Assembly (NCBI RefSeq): GCF_028389875.1
Contig: NC_084663.1
Span: 95,159,190-95,223,189, forward strand
DNA: 64,000 nucleotides
Origin: Rhea pennata
Lineage: Eukaryota > Chordata > Aves > Rheiformes > Rheidae
Direction: 5' to 3'
Within the stretch, counting starts at the first letter, position 1. The number at the start of each line of letters is the position of its first letter. Positions 9,441 to 24,700 of the stretch are shown piece by piece. A program made the translations under genes and the position numbers. The notes beneath the pieces were generated by a model. The model made no database searches, had not been told where the DNA came from, and was given only the letters and a program-made list of their open reading frames with translations.

Positions 9441-11441
9441 GTCAGAGAGAGATACTTGAAGGTAATATTTATTTGTTGAGTTTACAGGTGATATGTCATT
9501 TACAAAAAAAATTACAGACAAATGCATCCTTTCAGTGCAGTTTCAAACTAGTCCAAGAACAGGCAAAAATCCGTGATGATCTGGAATGCTAGTAATAGAC
9601 AGCACATGCTTTTCTCCCTTCATTTAGAGGGTGGGGGGGGCAATAGGAAAGGAAGGACGATGGGGAGAAAATGCCAATGTAAATACAGCCATGCAAATAA
9701 AAACTCCTTAGGAGAAGAGGGCACAGTTAGTCTGGCATATTTTTGTTCTCAGGTAATTGATGCAGAGATTGGAAGTTCAAGAAGAGGTCTGACACTTATT
9801 AAGTGCAGTGCCCTTAGAGGCTGCCTATACCTTCCAATGCCTTCAGTTCTACCCCAACACTACGATTTCAGATAATCTACTGAGCTAGATAAAATAGAAA
9901 GCTTAAAACTTCATGTGTACTGTCCAGCATTTGAATTCTCCTTTGTAGCTGCTGGAAGGAAGGAAGGTCTAGTTGAAACTGTAAGTTGCTGTCACAACCA
10001 GAGAACAAGACAGTTTGAGACCATAGCTTGGTTCAATTTTAAGAGATGAAATACATTAGAAAATTCAGCACAAGCAGATCTATTATTTTGGGGATAGGAA
10101 GAAACCCAAATCAATGTATGGTAAACTAGGTAGAGTCAATTAAGTATTTGCAGAAGATTTATCCAGTCACATCAATCTAGGGAGAGGCAATATGGACTGA
10201 TTGACTTCAATACTAAAAAGACCAATCCCAAGCAGCACAGAACCCTAGCTAGAGGAAGACAGCTTATACTACTATTTGATAATTTGCCAATTAAAGACTA
10301 TGTTATTTGCAGAACAGTTGCTTCACTTCTGCAGTACTTGTAATCTTAGGCAATACAGGGCCTAAAGAACAAAGAAACCAATAAAAATTCCAAATTCCTT
10401 ATTTGAAATTTCAGACTAACTTTTGTTCTTTATCCCATTTAAACCTGCAAATGGCTCTTACTAGGATTAAACCAGAACATAACAGCCTTCAGAGACTGAG
10501 GAAGAGAATTCAAATGGTCTATTAGCTGTTACCCTTAAGCACCAGTGTTGGAAACATACAAAGATCATACTCAAGCATGACCTTACCTTGGCAGCTCTAC
10601 TCCCAGCAGTGCTGTCTGTTCTTGAAAGTCTCCCTGAACCTTCCAGAACAATTTCCCGTGACATTCAAGTTGGGAGTGGTACAAGCGAATGCAACTTCTC
10701 ATCCAGTAACCTCTACACTGAAGCAGTGCCACCTGACCTCTTTCCCTCCACCAGCCTTGGTACCAGCGCTCTTTCCAGTACGCTAGTGCCTTCTGGGGTG
10801 AAAATAAGGCCTGTTGAAGTAATTCCCTAATAGCTGCCACAGGACTGTTTCTAAAGTAGTTATGCAAAGGGTGGGAGGGAAGATTGTGCATGCTTGGATA
10901 TATTTACAGAGATTCTCTCCACGTCTATAGGCTTTTAAAAAAAATCTCTATTATTAAACAGTTCTGTAAATTAATGTTTTCCTTTTTGCAAAATTAAAAT
11001 CAACTCTCAAGGATTAACTGCATATAAAAAAGAAATCTATTTTACAGCACTGACTAGTATTACCTTTAAAATCAACAGGAAAAAAAACATGCTGTAAAAT
11101 TACTTGATAAAGCAAAAATCGCCCACAACATAATCACCCAAAGTGAACCAATGTAAAGTTTTTATTTGCATGGCCAAAATGTCTTCCATTTGTTCCCTTG
11201 CAACTTTATTTCCCTTAACACACTTTAAGGTTTTTGCTGCAGAAGGAACAAGCTGCAACACTGCATACTTCCTTGAATAACCACTCCCACAACACCTAAA
11301 CATTAAACAGATGTAACAAATGACAACACCACGAACGGGAAAAAACTAAGTTCCACCATTCAACATGGTTTGCAACAGCGTCTTCAGGGCTGGCTGAAGT
11401 GGGCAACTTCACTTTAGAAGGTCTTTTCCTCCTCTTTTTCT
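9440..11441 (-). other. TOMM70: Probable TOMM70 3' UTR
   Basis: No other gene is visible. Minus-strand AATAAA signals (read as TTTATT on the plus strand) occur at 11205-11210, 11161-11166 and 9468-9473. The last would give a 3' UTR near 2 kb, about what human TOMM70 has; the first two would give short alternative ends. The choice cannot be made without transcripts. Confidence 0.4.
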
Positions 11442-11595
11442 TTACAGTGTTGGTGGTTTCAACCCGTACTTCTTTGCAACTTCTGTCTGGGCATAGGCAG
11501 CATCACAGAGTGAGTAGAGGTGGGCCATCTCCATTTCAGATTTGGCAAGGTTGATAGCTTTGTTAAACATTTCAATGGCTTTATCCAGATTGCCT
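11442..11595 (-). CDS. TOMM70: TOMM70 exon 12 (residues 538-588) and stop
   Basis: The acceptor is tatttcag. The exon reads GNLDKAIEMFNKAINLAKSE, then MEMAHLYSLCDAAYAQTEVA, then KKYGLKPPTL, and stops with TAA at 11444-11442. The ending is the conserved C-terminus of vertebrate TOM70. Confidence 0.97.
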
Positions 11596-14500
11596 CTGAA
11601 ATAAACCAAGACGCAGTCCAGTTAAGAACAGCTAAGCAACTTTTGCATCTCTACACCATCTTTTCCCCACCACAGGGCTCGCAGTATCCACTAATAAAAG
11701 TTTAAAAGGACTTTAGGAGGAACCACCATAAGAACTTGGGATGATGACGCACAAACAGAGGGGCAACCTGAGTACCAATCCAAGCAACAAGGATAGTATT
11801 AAACAGCATTCCCCTTCAGAGCCCCACAGGTGGTAGGTAGTGTGGAACAGAATGTTCACCATGGGTCAGCAAGCAGATTACACAGACAGCGCCAGGACAT
11901 CACAGGGAAGTCTTCAATTTTTCAACTAATTGAGACAATTTGTGCACTTAGGAGAAAAACTTCTACAGTAAAGACAAAAGCTCAAATTATTTTGACATAA
12001 AATGTTTGCAAAGTCTTTTCCCTGCAGAAGTTTAGTTGTCTGCTACTTTGATGGTTAAACATGTAAAGAAGCCTCTTGTTATAATCTCAGCTACAACAAA
12101 CTTTTGCATGATTTTAACATAACACACTGTTATAGAAAAGTGCATTAGTTTCTCCTTTTTACCATAGGAACTTGCAAAATGCAGAGCTGTTGGGTGGTAG
12201 TCAGGGTTAAGAGCCTAGATTAGCATTCTTAGCACAAATGGTTTGGGCACAGCAAGATACGTCTTAAAGGACTACATTAGACACACAGGAAGTCTAGTAA
12301 TGATTAATAAAAAGTTATTTTATATGTATGAGGGATGTATTTTTGCATACACAGACTGCATCTTGTCCAATAACTACAAAACTGGTAAACAGAGGAACCT
12401 GCCAGACCATAAAGTAGAAATACGTCATCGAGAAAGACAGACCTTCCCTAAGAGTTACAGAAAAAAAAAAAATCAGGACTTTTGTTAAGATCTGACCTCC
12501 CACTGTACTGGAGAGAAGATCTCAAGAAAGGCTTAAGGCTCATGGAGAAATCTAAAAGACTGCTATAATTTCAAAAGTAATTTAGACTCTACATCTTAAC
12601 ATTACCTTTGCACTTCAATCGTTCCCATGGTTTCATATGCAAAGTCACATTTGTTATCAATTTCAATGGCCTTGCTTATGAGTTCTAAGCCTTTGTCTAA
12701 ATCTTGCTTCCACTGAAGCTGAAGCAAACTAAAAGACAAGGAGAAAAATTAGAACAAACTTCATGTATCCTTATAACCCAGCCCATGCAAGCTTAAAATA
12801 TTCTGTACAAAGCTTAATTGAAGTCTTAATGTAGGGTAGACAGTAGTTTCACAACTTTTAAAGGAAGGTATATGTGAAATTCACTTTCAATAAACTATGT
12901 TACCAGTCTAATGCCTCCAAAGAAAGGTAAATTCCTCTCAAGAAGACTGGTTACAAGACGCTTTTGTGAAAGAGAAAACTTCAGCACAAAGCTCAAATCT
13001 AGACAGAGCTAAATTAAGAGTCAGATATATTTGAGGCAGATACTCAATTAGGAATGAGAACTAATGAAACTTCAGTGAAACTTCATTCTTATTTACAGTT
13101 TAGTCAAAAGTTGTAGAAATACATTTAACAGCATTAAGCTGTTTTCACAAAGTTATTCTTCCTGGCTGAAATTTTAAAAATTAACATTCAGTTATGCTTG
13201 ATTCACCCTGGTATGCTGCCAATGGCCCTTGACTGAAAGAACTGTTATATTAACACATACCCTTTATGAACATATGTAGTGGCATTGTCTGGCTCAAGGT
13301 CTATACATTTATCATACATTTCATCAGCCTTGCCAAACTGCTGTTGATCAGTTAGTGCCTGCATCAGAACAAAAACCCATACATCAATATACAACCAAAA
13401 TATACACTTCGTGTCAGGCTAATTCTAGTTAAAACCATATTGATATTATGAGATCAGATTTCTCTCTCCTATCACAGAGCACAGCAGGACAAGTACACAA
13501 GTTACTAGAATTTATTTTCAAAATTGATGCTTTTTTTTTTAGAAAAAAAAAGTGGCTAGCCTTCAAGTGCAAAGATTATTATCACAGTGTTATTTGTAAT
13601 GGGGGATCCACAAGCAACATATGTTGAATGTACCACAAAAAAAAAAATCATTCTACAAATCTGTATGTGCAAGTTTCAATTTCTTCCTTTTTCAAGCTTA
13701 CTTCTTCACCTCTCTTATCTTTTGAAATTATACAAATCCTCAAAGGAAATGCATCCATACTGGCTACCCACTTAAAATCAGAGCCCCTAGTATTTAGTAC
13801 TAGAACCAGCAGCACATTTTATTAGAGAAGAAACGACATTCTCTGTTACAAGTGTGCCTTACACACCGGTATAAAATCTGTTTATCCAGTGTATGTCATT
13901 TGTAGCAGAACAAGACTGTTATCCTATTTCCACCCATTCAACTCGCAGATAACCTGGACAATTCCTACAGTTCAAGTAAGATATCACACACATGCACAAA
14001 TTCAAGGGAAAGGGTACTCCATGCCACTCTCTCCTAACAATCACCCCTGCTCCTCATCCCTTATAAACCACTCCACTTCCCACTAGTTCTTTCTCTGCTT
14101 CCCCTACCCCAGAACACCCATACCCATTATTTAAGGCAGCTTATCAAAGGATGTGTATTATTCTAGTACTTATTTTCAAAGATTTTCAAATAAGATTCAA
14201 AGGAATGATTGTTATCCAAGTTAAAAGGCCCATGAGAACACAGCACTTCAAGAGAGAGAAAAATGTACCTGAGCATAAAGTGCATAGCCTTCAGCACACT
14301 TTGGAAATTTTTTTATGACATCTTCAAAGCCTTTCATGGCTACCTGCACAGGCAAAGGATTATTTCCTGTGTATGCTTGGCGATACTATTAAAGAGGGAG
14401 AAAAAAAAAAGTTTCATCAGATCCACACACATCCTTAAGAAATATGTGCATGACAACTGCTTTACAAGTTCTAGAAGGTAATATTCCTGTACACTCTATC

Positions 14501-17500
14501 AAATTTGTTTTTAAAGGAACCTACCATACTTCAGTTTATGGTAGGGAAACGATAAGGCCAGGTAGTTGCCAACAGTATTCCCCCTTTTCAATGCCCAGAA
14601 TGCCTCTTTTTTCACAGCATGCACAGCTGTCCGCAAAAGATTCCTGCACACAGGGCACTGTACTAGGTTGAAATAGTTTGTTTCCTCTTTCTTGATGATG
14701 TCTCTGTGTTTTTCACACCATTCAAACTGATTGAAGTAAAGCTTTTTAATATAATTCAAAGCAAAGTTGTGCATTCTTCTACCATGAAACATAAAAGACC
14801 ACTCACTGTCTGAATAATGAACATTGAAAAACAGAAGTGGTAAACCCTTACTCAAACTGAAGAACATGTTGCATTAGTTCTTCACCTTATTATATATAAA
14901 AAAAAGTTAATTGCACTACTTTTCAATTAATTTCAAAGAAAAATTGAGAAACAAAACATGCTTTCAAGAACCTCTTTAAAGAAAGAGCACCCAGACAAAC
15001 ACATCACTTACCAGAGCAAAACATTTCTGTGCTTGAGCCAAGGCAGAATCAGGTCGCAATCGGATACATTCATCAAAGTCTTCCACAGCCTCTTCAACTT
15101 GGTCAAGCAGGATTTTCAACTAACCAGAACGAAAAAGAATCCTATTTCTGTATTTAATCTGTGGTTCACACATGTAAGTGATACTTCAATTAGCAGTTAA
15201 ATCAGTTAAAGTAGTCTCCAGTTCACATTTAGAACTATCTAGAGACTTTCAAAACCTGTAACTAAAACTCATTGACATACCAGAGCCACCAGTGAAACTT
15301 TGGCTTCAGATACAAAAAGAAAATGTCCACAGGAAGGGATTGCGAATGTTTGCATTTTAGGTCGTTGCATCTCCATTACTGCTTTAGAAGAGATTCTAAA
15401 CACTATGGCCAGTTTCCATAACTTTGCTGTGTTTTCAAATTACTTTGCCTCACTATAGTTAGTGTGAACTACATGGAATTTAAAACATTTTTGCTTTCAA
15501 ACTTGCATTTCATCATTTTTTCCTGATATTGCAGTCCTCAACAGGAGTAAAACTTACTTTGTCATTCTCTTACTTTATTGACGAGTTATTTTAAAAATGC
15601 CAATTTTCAAACTGCAGAAGAGTTTCAGCCCCTTCAAACATCAAACAACACCATTTTTATCTCTGAGCGCTAAGGAGATCTAACAAAGTCCAGGAGAGAG
15701 GCACTTGATCTTTGGAAGTCTTCCTTACCACAACAATTTAGCATATCTGTATAAGGCAACGTTTCCTTTTTCTTCTAGCATCTATTATTACAATTCCAAG
15801 TTAGAAATTCATGTTTTTCTAATGCAAACTGTATAAAGTGTGTTTGATATATATTGATCTTTACTTTCTTTTAGTATATATTGAAATATTAAAATATTAG
15901 GACAAAAATCACTGTTTTTTTTTTTTTTTTTACTTGTCCTCGATGATGGTAAACATCTGCATTCTGAGGATCAATATCAGCAGCCATATTAAAGTCTTGC
16001 GTGGACAACACAGGTTGCTGCTGCTGCATATACATACTTCCTCGTTTGATCAGAGCATTGGCTCGGAGCTATAAAAAAAAAATGTTCAAATAAACATTAA
16101 GTATTCTAACATTTGCCCAGATTTAAGACTTGGTTATGATTACAGTATTTTTTTTTTTATTATTTAATTAGTTTCTCCCACTAACAGATTTCATTCATTC
16201 TAAGCAGGAAAATAATTCACATCGAGTCTAAACCAATCAATACAAATGAATCCCTCGTTTAATTAGAAGTAAGTCACTGTATTTTCAGTGAATTTGCATC
16301 CCTAGGGAACCTTTTCAGAAGATACATTCCCTATGCTTACAAATACATCAGCATTTTTAGAAGCAGTTCAATATGCAAGTACAATTAATGTTCTTCTTAT
16401 TTATGAATTAGATTTTCCAGCTCTTATAAACCTCTAATTAATTCCACTTCCCCAGTTCTTTAGTTTCTGCAGCTTAGCACAGCTGTCTCAGAAATACTGA
16501 CAATACGATCCTCCAGGAATAAAACAACGTAACAGCGAAAGAAAATAGAACGCTTCCATTAATGGCCTGAAAAGCTGGAAAATGAAGTTCTGAACTTCAC
16601 TGCAAGTCTATCCTCTAATTTTTATGTTTTCCCAACACAAACTACAATCCAGCTGTGACAGATTCTTACCTTCACATTTGCATTTTCCATACTGATAACC
16701 TGATCTAGGTCTGGTTTGGCAGCATTCGCATTGCCAATAAGTAAATAGAAGGTAGCTCGCAGGAGTAAAGCTTCAGCCATATATTTTCCTTTTGCTTCAA
16801 TTTCTTTTGTGCTCTCACTGATAATTTTGTCATAGTTCTCTTCTTCCATATATTGTTTTGCTCTCAAATAGCCAGAGCTGAAAGTGATGCAAGAACAGCT
16901 GTATATACATAAGCATTCACTGAACACTCCAATTTCAGGTCAGACCCCCTTTTTAAAATCATAACAAATACTAACCTTTTTCTAGATAAAGTTGCCACAC
17001 TAGCATTATAAGTAGAGTTACAAATATTCCAGGATGGAGTCGTCACAGATTCAAAACATTTTAGACCAAAATGCCCAAATTACATTTGAAAGAAAACAAA
17101 GATTGTTTCCACCTCAACTTGAGCTTCATTTATCTCTTGAATTTTTTTCCTGTTAAGGACAGCTATAATTTCTGATTTAAAACAGAAAGGCTGGCAGGGT
17201 ATTCCAGGTCAAAAATGAAACATAAAAGTCAGCAATATGCATTTTACATAGGAAAGAAGATTTCACAGCAAAAATTAAAATAAGTACTGCCTTGTTCTCA
17301 ACTAAGTGTCCTGGATTCAATCAATCTACCTGCAGATCAGGTCCTTTCATCTTGCTTAAATAAAAACAAACAAACAAACAAAAAAAACAACAACAACAAA
17401 AAAACCCTCAAGCTTTTCTAAACTTTCTCAGAACAAACTTCTCATGTAGGTGCAATTTGATTCTAAAAAGATCCTTTCAGCCTCAGTTACTGTAGTTCAG

Positions 17501-18693
17501 AGTTTTCATTAATACAGGCCTTTTTCTGAGCTTGTATTTTCCCTTCCAATACAAAGGCTAATTTGCTCTCTTCCTTGAAAACTCTCTTTTAATATAAAAC
17601 ATCCCTTTTTCCAGAAACACCTTTCAGCTTTCTTCCTATCCTCTCATCTCCTAAGCTTTGCTATGGTGCTGTAAATAAATATTCAGTGCATTTTCCTGAT
17701 CTCATTGTCTTCCTCTACTTAACGCATCAAAGCCATTTACAGTTTGGAACTAGCCAGTCAGCTTTCACAAGTTTAATTTTTTAACATTGATCTTATTTCA
17801 TTGGTTAACTTTATCACCATGGGAATTCCTATGCCAAGCATTATAAAATAACAAGAAGTTACACTGAGCAAAACATCAGAACCACTGAAAACTTAATTCC
17901 AGTACCTAAAAATTCCCAACTGTACACTCACTTTTCTTTTACTTCAGAAGCTTCTCCCTCCTTATCCTTATCTTCATCTGACTTCTCACCCTTGAGCAAA
18001 GGTTGGGAGATTATATCATCTGTGAAGGAGCTGAAGTAGGATTTAATGAACTGCGGTGAGGGCATCAGAGGCTCACGATTCTGAAACACAGAGAAATGTA
18101 CTTTTAAGTTATTAGATAGTAAGACCAGATGGTAAATGAGGAAGGGGATAAAGACAAGGATGATAAACAAATTCACTCAGGAAAGAAAAAAAAATTATGA
18201 CTTGCTACTGATAATCTCACTCTCTGATAATTCAGTATTTTTGATTTGATAGTTTGTCATTCAGAAATTATTTAAGCTTCAGATTAGAAGTTTAGTACCC
18301 ACCATCAGAGGGAATGAGAAGGTATTGAAGAGAGAAGGAAGGAGACAGGATCATTCTGCATGTGTGGACAGAAATGAGGACTCCTATGATTAATAATTGG
18401 GTAAATGTACTAAAGTGATATGTGTACATACATGTTGCCTGAAAAAGCAAGCTGGTACCTTTAAGCATGGACTTGCATATACTACCTATGAATTGGACCC
18501 TGACTTGCATTCAAGTAGATTCTGAATAGCAATTTGACCTTTTCTCCAATTTGTCCATGAGAAGCTGCTGTCTGACATTACAATGAAGACTAATGAGGCA
18601 ATATCCTAATTCTACCTGTTGCTTGGCCCAGATACCACATATTTTACTTTAAATCTGAGAAGAAACACCCCTTACGTGCAAAAGCCTTTGTAT

Positions 18694-18734
<41 letters not shown>

Positions 18735-21700
18735 TGTTCAAAAAGAACACTGTGCACAAGATTTACAATTCAATCTTTCCTGTAAAAAAAAAAGTCTGAA
18801 CTCACTCTTCTGAATTCATCTATTAAGTTCCACCATAATAATGCCTATTCAAAGAACACTCTATGATGCTGCCACCATCACACTAGAAGCACAATTCACA
18901 GTTTTGTTACCTTGACTCTCCACAATTATGTGGAATTTATAGGAAGGAAATTCAGAATCTCAAAACCAATGTGGGTAAGTACTTCAGGCATTTTCACAAA
19001 TATCATGTGAGATTATTTTGATGCCTCTCCTAACTTTTTTGTAGATCTATACAGTCACTTAGAACTACAGCTGCTACCTACTCCTATACTTCTATAGCTC
19101 TCATTGCTGCAATTTACAGACTTTAATGCAAAGAAATCTATGAGTTTCCAAGTTGAAAAGTACAAGCATGAACAGCTATTTAGAGGGATGGAACAGAAGC
19201 AGTCTGTGACTGAATGTCAAACTAATCCATCAACATGAAGGCTTATTTCTCAAGATAGAATCAGGAAGTCTGATTGCAAACAAAAAGGTCAGACTTTACA
19301 ATGCATCTTTTTTCTTGTGTACTTGAAAAAAAAAAAAAAAGAAAATCACACACAAACATCCTTATTTCTTCACTTTTTAAAACCCAGGAATTCTTCCATT
19401 AACTTACATAGAATTTCTCTTTATATATTAAAAATAACCTTGGGAAAAAAGTCCTCAACTTTCCTTCGCATTTTAAGTCACTCACTACATACGCAACCAA
19501 AGTTGTTATGACATTTTTGATGACCTCTTATAACCCTTTCTGTCAACATATATCATAACTAAGTCAGTCAAATTACATTCTGTAATTAATTCAGCTAACA
19601 TTCAGCTGCTGTAAACTACATCCCTATTGCTGTTCTAACACTGATACTTATCCTGTTTCCACTATGTTACAATTCCCCAAAAGTCCTAAGACATCATGCA
19701 AACTAAGACAGCATGCATCCTGAATGTAGCAATAAATTTGATTAATTTATTACACAACACAAAGCCTAAGGGTACACAATCATTTTACTCAGATCTGTAA
19801 AAAGATTTTAGAAATAGGCCTCTCTTCCTAACGAGGTTTCAGAAAGTCTAGCATATGACCTAACAAAAAACATCGTAAGTAAAATAGTAGCTTTGCACTA
19901 AACTGTTGTTGATTCTTACGATCACCAGCTGAAGACAGTGACTTGCCTATAACAATTGAAAAAAATGACAACTATGTTTCAACAATCACCTAAGCAGAAT
20001 CAGAATTTGCCCTCAGTATCCTACCTTGTATTTCTCTTTGGCCTTTTCTTTTCCAAGGAGTTTAAGGACTTTATCAGCTAATAACATACTTTGCTGGTTT
20101 TGAAAGGCTTCTAAAATGCAGACTGCAGTGACATCTAGGGAACAACACAGAAAAGTGAAGTTAAAAATAACCTGTGCTAGTTACTAAAGTACAAAATGCA
20201 TCACTAATACAACTCGTCGCTGTCAAACTAATACACACCCCCGTTCATGGATGAAAGCCTCCATTTCCAGTTGCTGTATTTGCCACATTTTACAAAACAC
20301 AAAATTTACACTCAAAGTAATCTCCTTTCGATAAGAGGATTTTAAATCTACAAACAACCTTAAACAACTAAGGAAGTTTCATACCTCTAACAGGGGCTTT
20401 CAACATTTTGTAATTTTGAAGACAGTAATTACATTCAAATTATGTTTACATTAAAAAAATGCTAACACAGCTTCTCTTCTGGGACTGGTCTTAATTTTCT
20501 ACTTTTAAAATTCAAATTCAGTCTGATCACATCTTGCTCCTTTCTCAATTTGAAAAATCTTTTCCTACTATATTACAAAATGTTCTGCACACCTCTGTGC
20601 CTTTGGGAAGGAGTAAGTTAAAAGGAAATTCCCTGCTGACTCATTTAAAGTGCCAGCCCACATCATATCAGTTTCATTCGCAAATAGAGACTCTGCACAT
20701 GTGAACCCACTGTTGCCGGAATAATGTTTTGCAGTACTAAATGAGCCCTTTTGGCACATTACCGTTACTTCTCTTAAGTCCTTAAATTTTCCCGAGTAGT
20801 GTAACCCATTAACTTTCTCTATTTAATTTCTATATAAAACCCTGTCCCATTCACAAAAATATATTAAAGAGGAAAAGTCTTAGAAAAAAGCTTACCAGAA
20901 GCCTAAAATATCATTCCCACAAAGTCATTCTGTAAGGTTATTAACTATCAGGGTTTGGATTTGAAATTCAAACAGTGTATTGTAATGAAAAGCAAGTGTT
21001 CCACCTCAAACTTTCACTGTAGTTTCTGTAACCCTATACTGCTACAGAGGCTTTTATGTGATTATTTCCATCAAAACTCCCCATAACTCTGGCACAGTCA
21101 GGAAGTACAGAGGAACTCCTGGGAAAAAACACTACAGCCAGAAGCAGCATGCAAGATAGAGCCTACTCGTACTCTATTATACTATACTATGTGCCTGGTA
21201 CACATGCTTTGCCCAACACAGGCAGCTACAAGCCACTGCCCAGACGCAGGTGAGAGAGCAGTATCTTCACAGATCATACTGCCAGGGAGTACCAGATTTT
21301 TGCTTTGTTTTGCTTTCCTCTATTACATGAATGTACCCACTTCCTGATATTCTACTGGCCACACACGGTTGGTAATATCAGGTAATATTAGAAAACTTAT
21401 GTAGTTCAGAGAAAGTAGACAATTTTCAAGCATATCAACAAACTGCAAGCTAAAAATGAAGTGCAGGTTGAAAACAATTGCTACAAGCATTAATACTACT
21501 AGAATGATCAAAAAATTACATTTACAAACTATCATGCTTTTGCAGAAACCCCTGATCTTTCCTGTGGCTTTTTGTCATGTCAGCTTATCACAATTACAGA
21601 AGGTCTAGATTTGTTACAGGACTCCAAAAGTGCAGCTGTTCTGCAACAAGTGCTTGGTGTACTCCACAAGTATTCTACAGATTCTTCTGAAGTCATGGAG

Positions 21701-24700
21701 CAAAATTGCAAGGGACTCGATTCAATGCCCCAAGCAATTCCTTCTAGTACCTATCCTCCTACATGGCAGAAAGGCAACTTACCATTGGAGAGAGGCGAAA
21801 AAAACAGCAGCAAGACAGAGCACACAGATTTTCCTCATTGTAATCATCTAATTCAGCAAATCTAGTTCTTAACTGTTACACATAATAAAACTAATTTAGT
21901 TGCCTTAAGAGTTAGATTCACCAGCTACTAGAACACCATTTTGTTTTCTTTCCTGCTTGGATAATAAGCACTGATACAACTAAAAATTTAATTTGCCTTT
22001 TAATCCTGTTTCAGTAGAAATAATTTCACTTGATGAAAATTAAGTATTTTCAAATAGTGACACTTAGTTCAGTGGTACCTTTAGACAACACATCTGTTAT
22101 CTAATTCTCCTTAATTTTGATGGCTTCTCAGTCATATCTTCCTGACAGTTTGCAAGAATCTGATAAACTAGGTTCTGCCAAATATACAATGTTAATATAT
22201 AAAAAAGTATCTGTTCCAAATATCCTGTTAGGCATCAGAAAGAAATAATATTGAAGCTGTTTTTGCTTTAATACCTACCAAATGAATTCAAAAGACTGAC
22301 ATAATTTTGTTTCTAAAAGCACCTTCTCCACCTGCAGAAACACCTTGGTTCCTAGAGCAATACTATTTCTCTACAAAGGATTGTGAAGGAAGTTTGTTAT
22401 TGCATGGAACTAGAATGACTGTTGTCTGAGCCTGGTAGGTGAATTCTGCTTTAAAAATGTAGGGAGTTTCCTGAAAACAGGATATCTTAAATGGTTACAG
22501 TAAGATCAATTCCCAGCAACTGCTTCAGATCTAAACTGAAAAACGGAAAAAAGGTTTCTTCTTAGAATAAAATAGAACATACTTGTGGTAGTTATGAACA
22601 TTTTAAAATATATAATTGTGTATTACTAAAGCTACAGAAAGAAAACACAAAACAATCCTGTAAGTTTTAGTGTCTCCATAGTGCCCAAGCTGCTTATTCC
22701 ACTTCAAGTACACATACCAAGAGACACTCACCTTCTAAACATTCCTTCTTATTGTCCAGCTTCTCATGAGCCTTTGCACGTCTGAAGAGAGCTTTTACGT
22801 ATTTAGGGTTAAGCTCAACAGCCTTTGTACAATCTTGTGCCACTTCTGCCCATTTTTGCTGTGGGTAGAAAAACAGCATGATGAAGGACATCCTACTCAG
22901 AAAGATGTATCGTATTAGGTCTCTGCTACCAACACTAGGGTCATGCCCACCTAACAGAAGCTGCAGTTCCCAGAGTTATGGTTCTACTTGCTCACTTCTA
23001 TTTCTGCAAGTTGCTCAGTAAAAAACTGCCAGCCACCACTGGAAGCCACCCACAGCAGAAGAGCCACAAAATGGAAACAAATTCTTACCCCCCAAAAAAT
23101 ATATATATAGTTTGTACAAAGTTGATGCAGACACCTGCAGGAGGTAATGATGGGACTGAAAGACTGGCACACAATAGATGGAAGAAATAAGATGAAAACA
23201 TAATAAAAACCAACATACAAGATTAATCAAGTGCTAAAATACATGTTACTTTAATTTACTATTGTTATCTTAGTTTACTACACTACATCAATTCAAAGGG
23301 ATGATATATGAATATGTAGGAATAGAGTTGGTTTAGGCTATTAAAAAATAAAAATATTAAAAATATCAAAAATAATTAAATATAAAAATAGGCTTTTCTA
23401 ATAATTGGAAAAGAGGAACCACATACAGTTCTTAGACATTTATTATTCATAAATCAGTATTACAAGTAATATGTGTTTAGACAAGAACAGCATTTTAGCC
23501 CTCCTCAACTTTCAAGGTTAGGTTCCTCTAAGCATCCAGTCTCTCACTTGACACTTCAGACCATGAAAAGTCATTTTTCCCCATTCTTTCACACAGCTCT
23601 CCAATTCAACCTCAGAAGCCAGCCTGTTGATACCATAATAAAAAACAGTAATCCACTTCTAAAGCAAATATCAAGTATATATTGCTAACAACTAAACGTT
23701 ACTTCCACCTACGCAAAATTTTTAGTCTGGGCTTTTGTAGGTTGTATGTGGCTTTTTATTAGCTTTTGAAGTAGTGTATCACCAAAATATTTAACTTTCA
23801 TCTAACAGTTACAAAGCAACACACTAGAAAATAAAAGCAAAACTAACAGGTATACAAGAAGGCTGCTCTAGAGGATAAGAAATTAAAATCTTACCTTACA
23901 AGAAAAGGCCTAGAAAGACACTAAAAAATTACATAAGATAGACTGAGATGAGTTAACAGAAAATAATTTTAAATGTAGGTGGACAAGTAGGATGAGCTGG
24001 TGAAAAAAATACAGCTGCAAGCAATGGCATCCCGCTTTAAAGGTAGTACATATTACCACCTGGGAATCTTCAGTGGACAAAAATGTAAAAACACGTAATT
24101 TGCAATAAACTTAATCATATGTTTATCCTAAAAAGTTACAATTTCTTACCAGTTGTTCATAGGCAGCAGCTCTGTTCTGATAGAAGGTAGAAAGATCAAG
24201 ATTTTTCTCAGGAGGGCACAAGCTGATAGCCTCAGTATAACACTGAATAGCTTGCTCATATTTTCCTGCTTTAAAGTATTTGTTTCCTTTGTTCTTTGCT
24301 GCTTGAGCTCTATCAAGAGGGCTCTGAAAAACAAAAGTGATCAGTCAGTTCAAATAAGAAAAGCTTCACAGCAAGCAGAAGATGCACATAAGGGCTAATC
24401 TTCAAAGATATAAAATGGATTTGAGTACTAAACTCTAGCCTGGACTTCTGAAATCTCCCTCCTTACAATTTTTGGAAAAACACAACAGATTCTTTTTTGA
24501 AAGTATATAAGACAGCAGAGCAGCTTTTAAACTGATTCAGCACAATGGTATCAAACAGTGCAGTCAATTCTCTTTAGAAAGCTAGACAGGTTTTAATGTT
24601 ACAAGTGGTTTATCAGAAGAACCAGAGACTAGCATGTGAAAACAACAAAGCCTTCAAAACAGTTCAAATAGGAAGTTTCCACCTAAAGTGCATATAGCCT

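Noticed and set aside
14511-14867. Minus-strand 118-codon frame with a CPVC motif, considered as a RING or zinc-binding protein
   Set aside because: It lies wholly in TOMM70 intron 8. A single CxxC pair without further spaced Cys/His is not a domain, and no splice pattern supports it.
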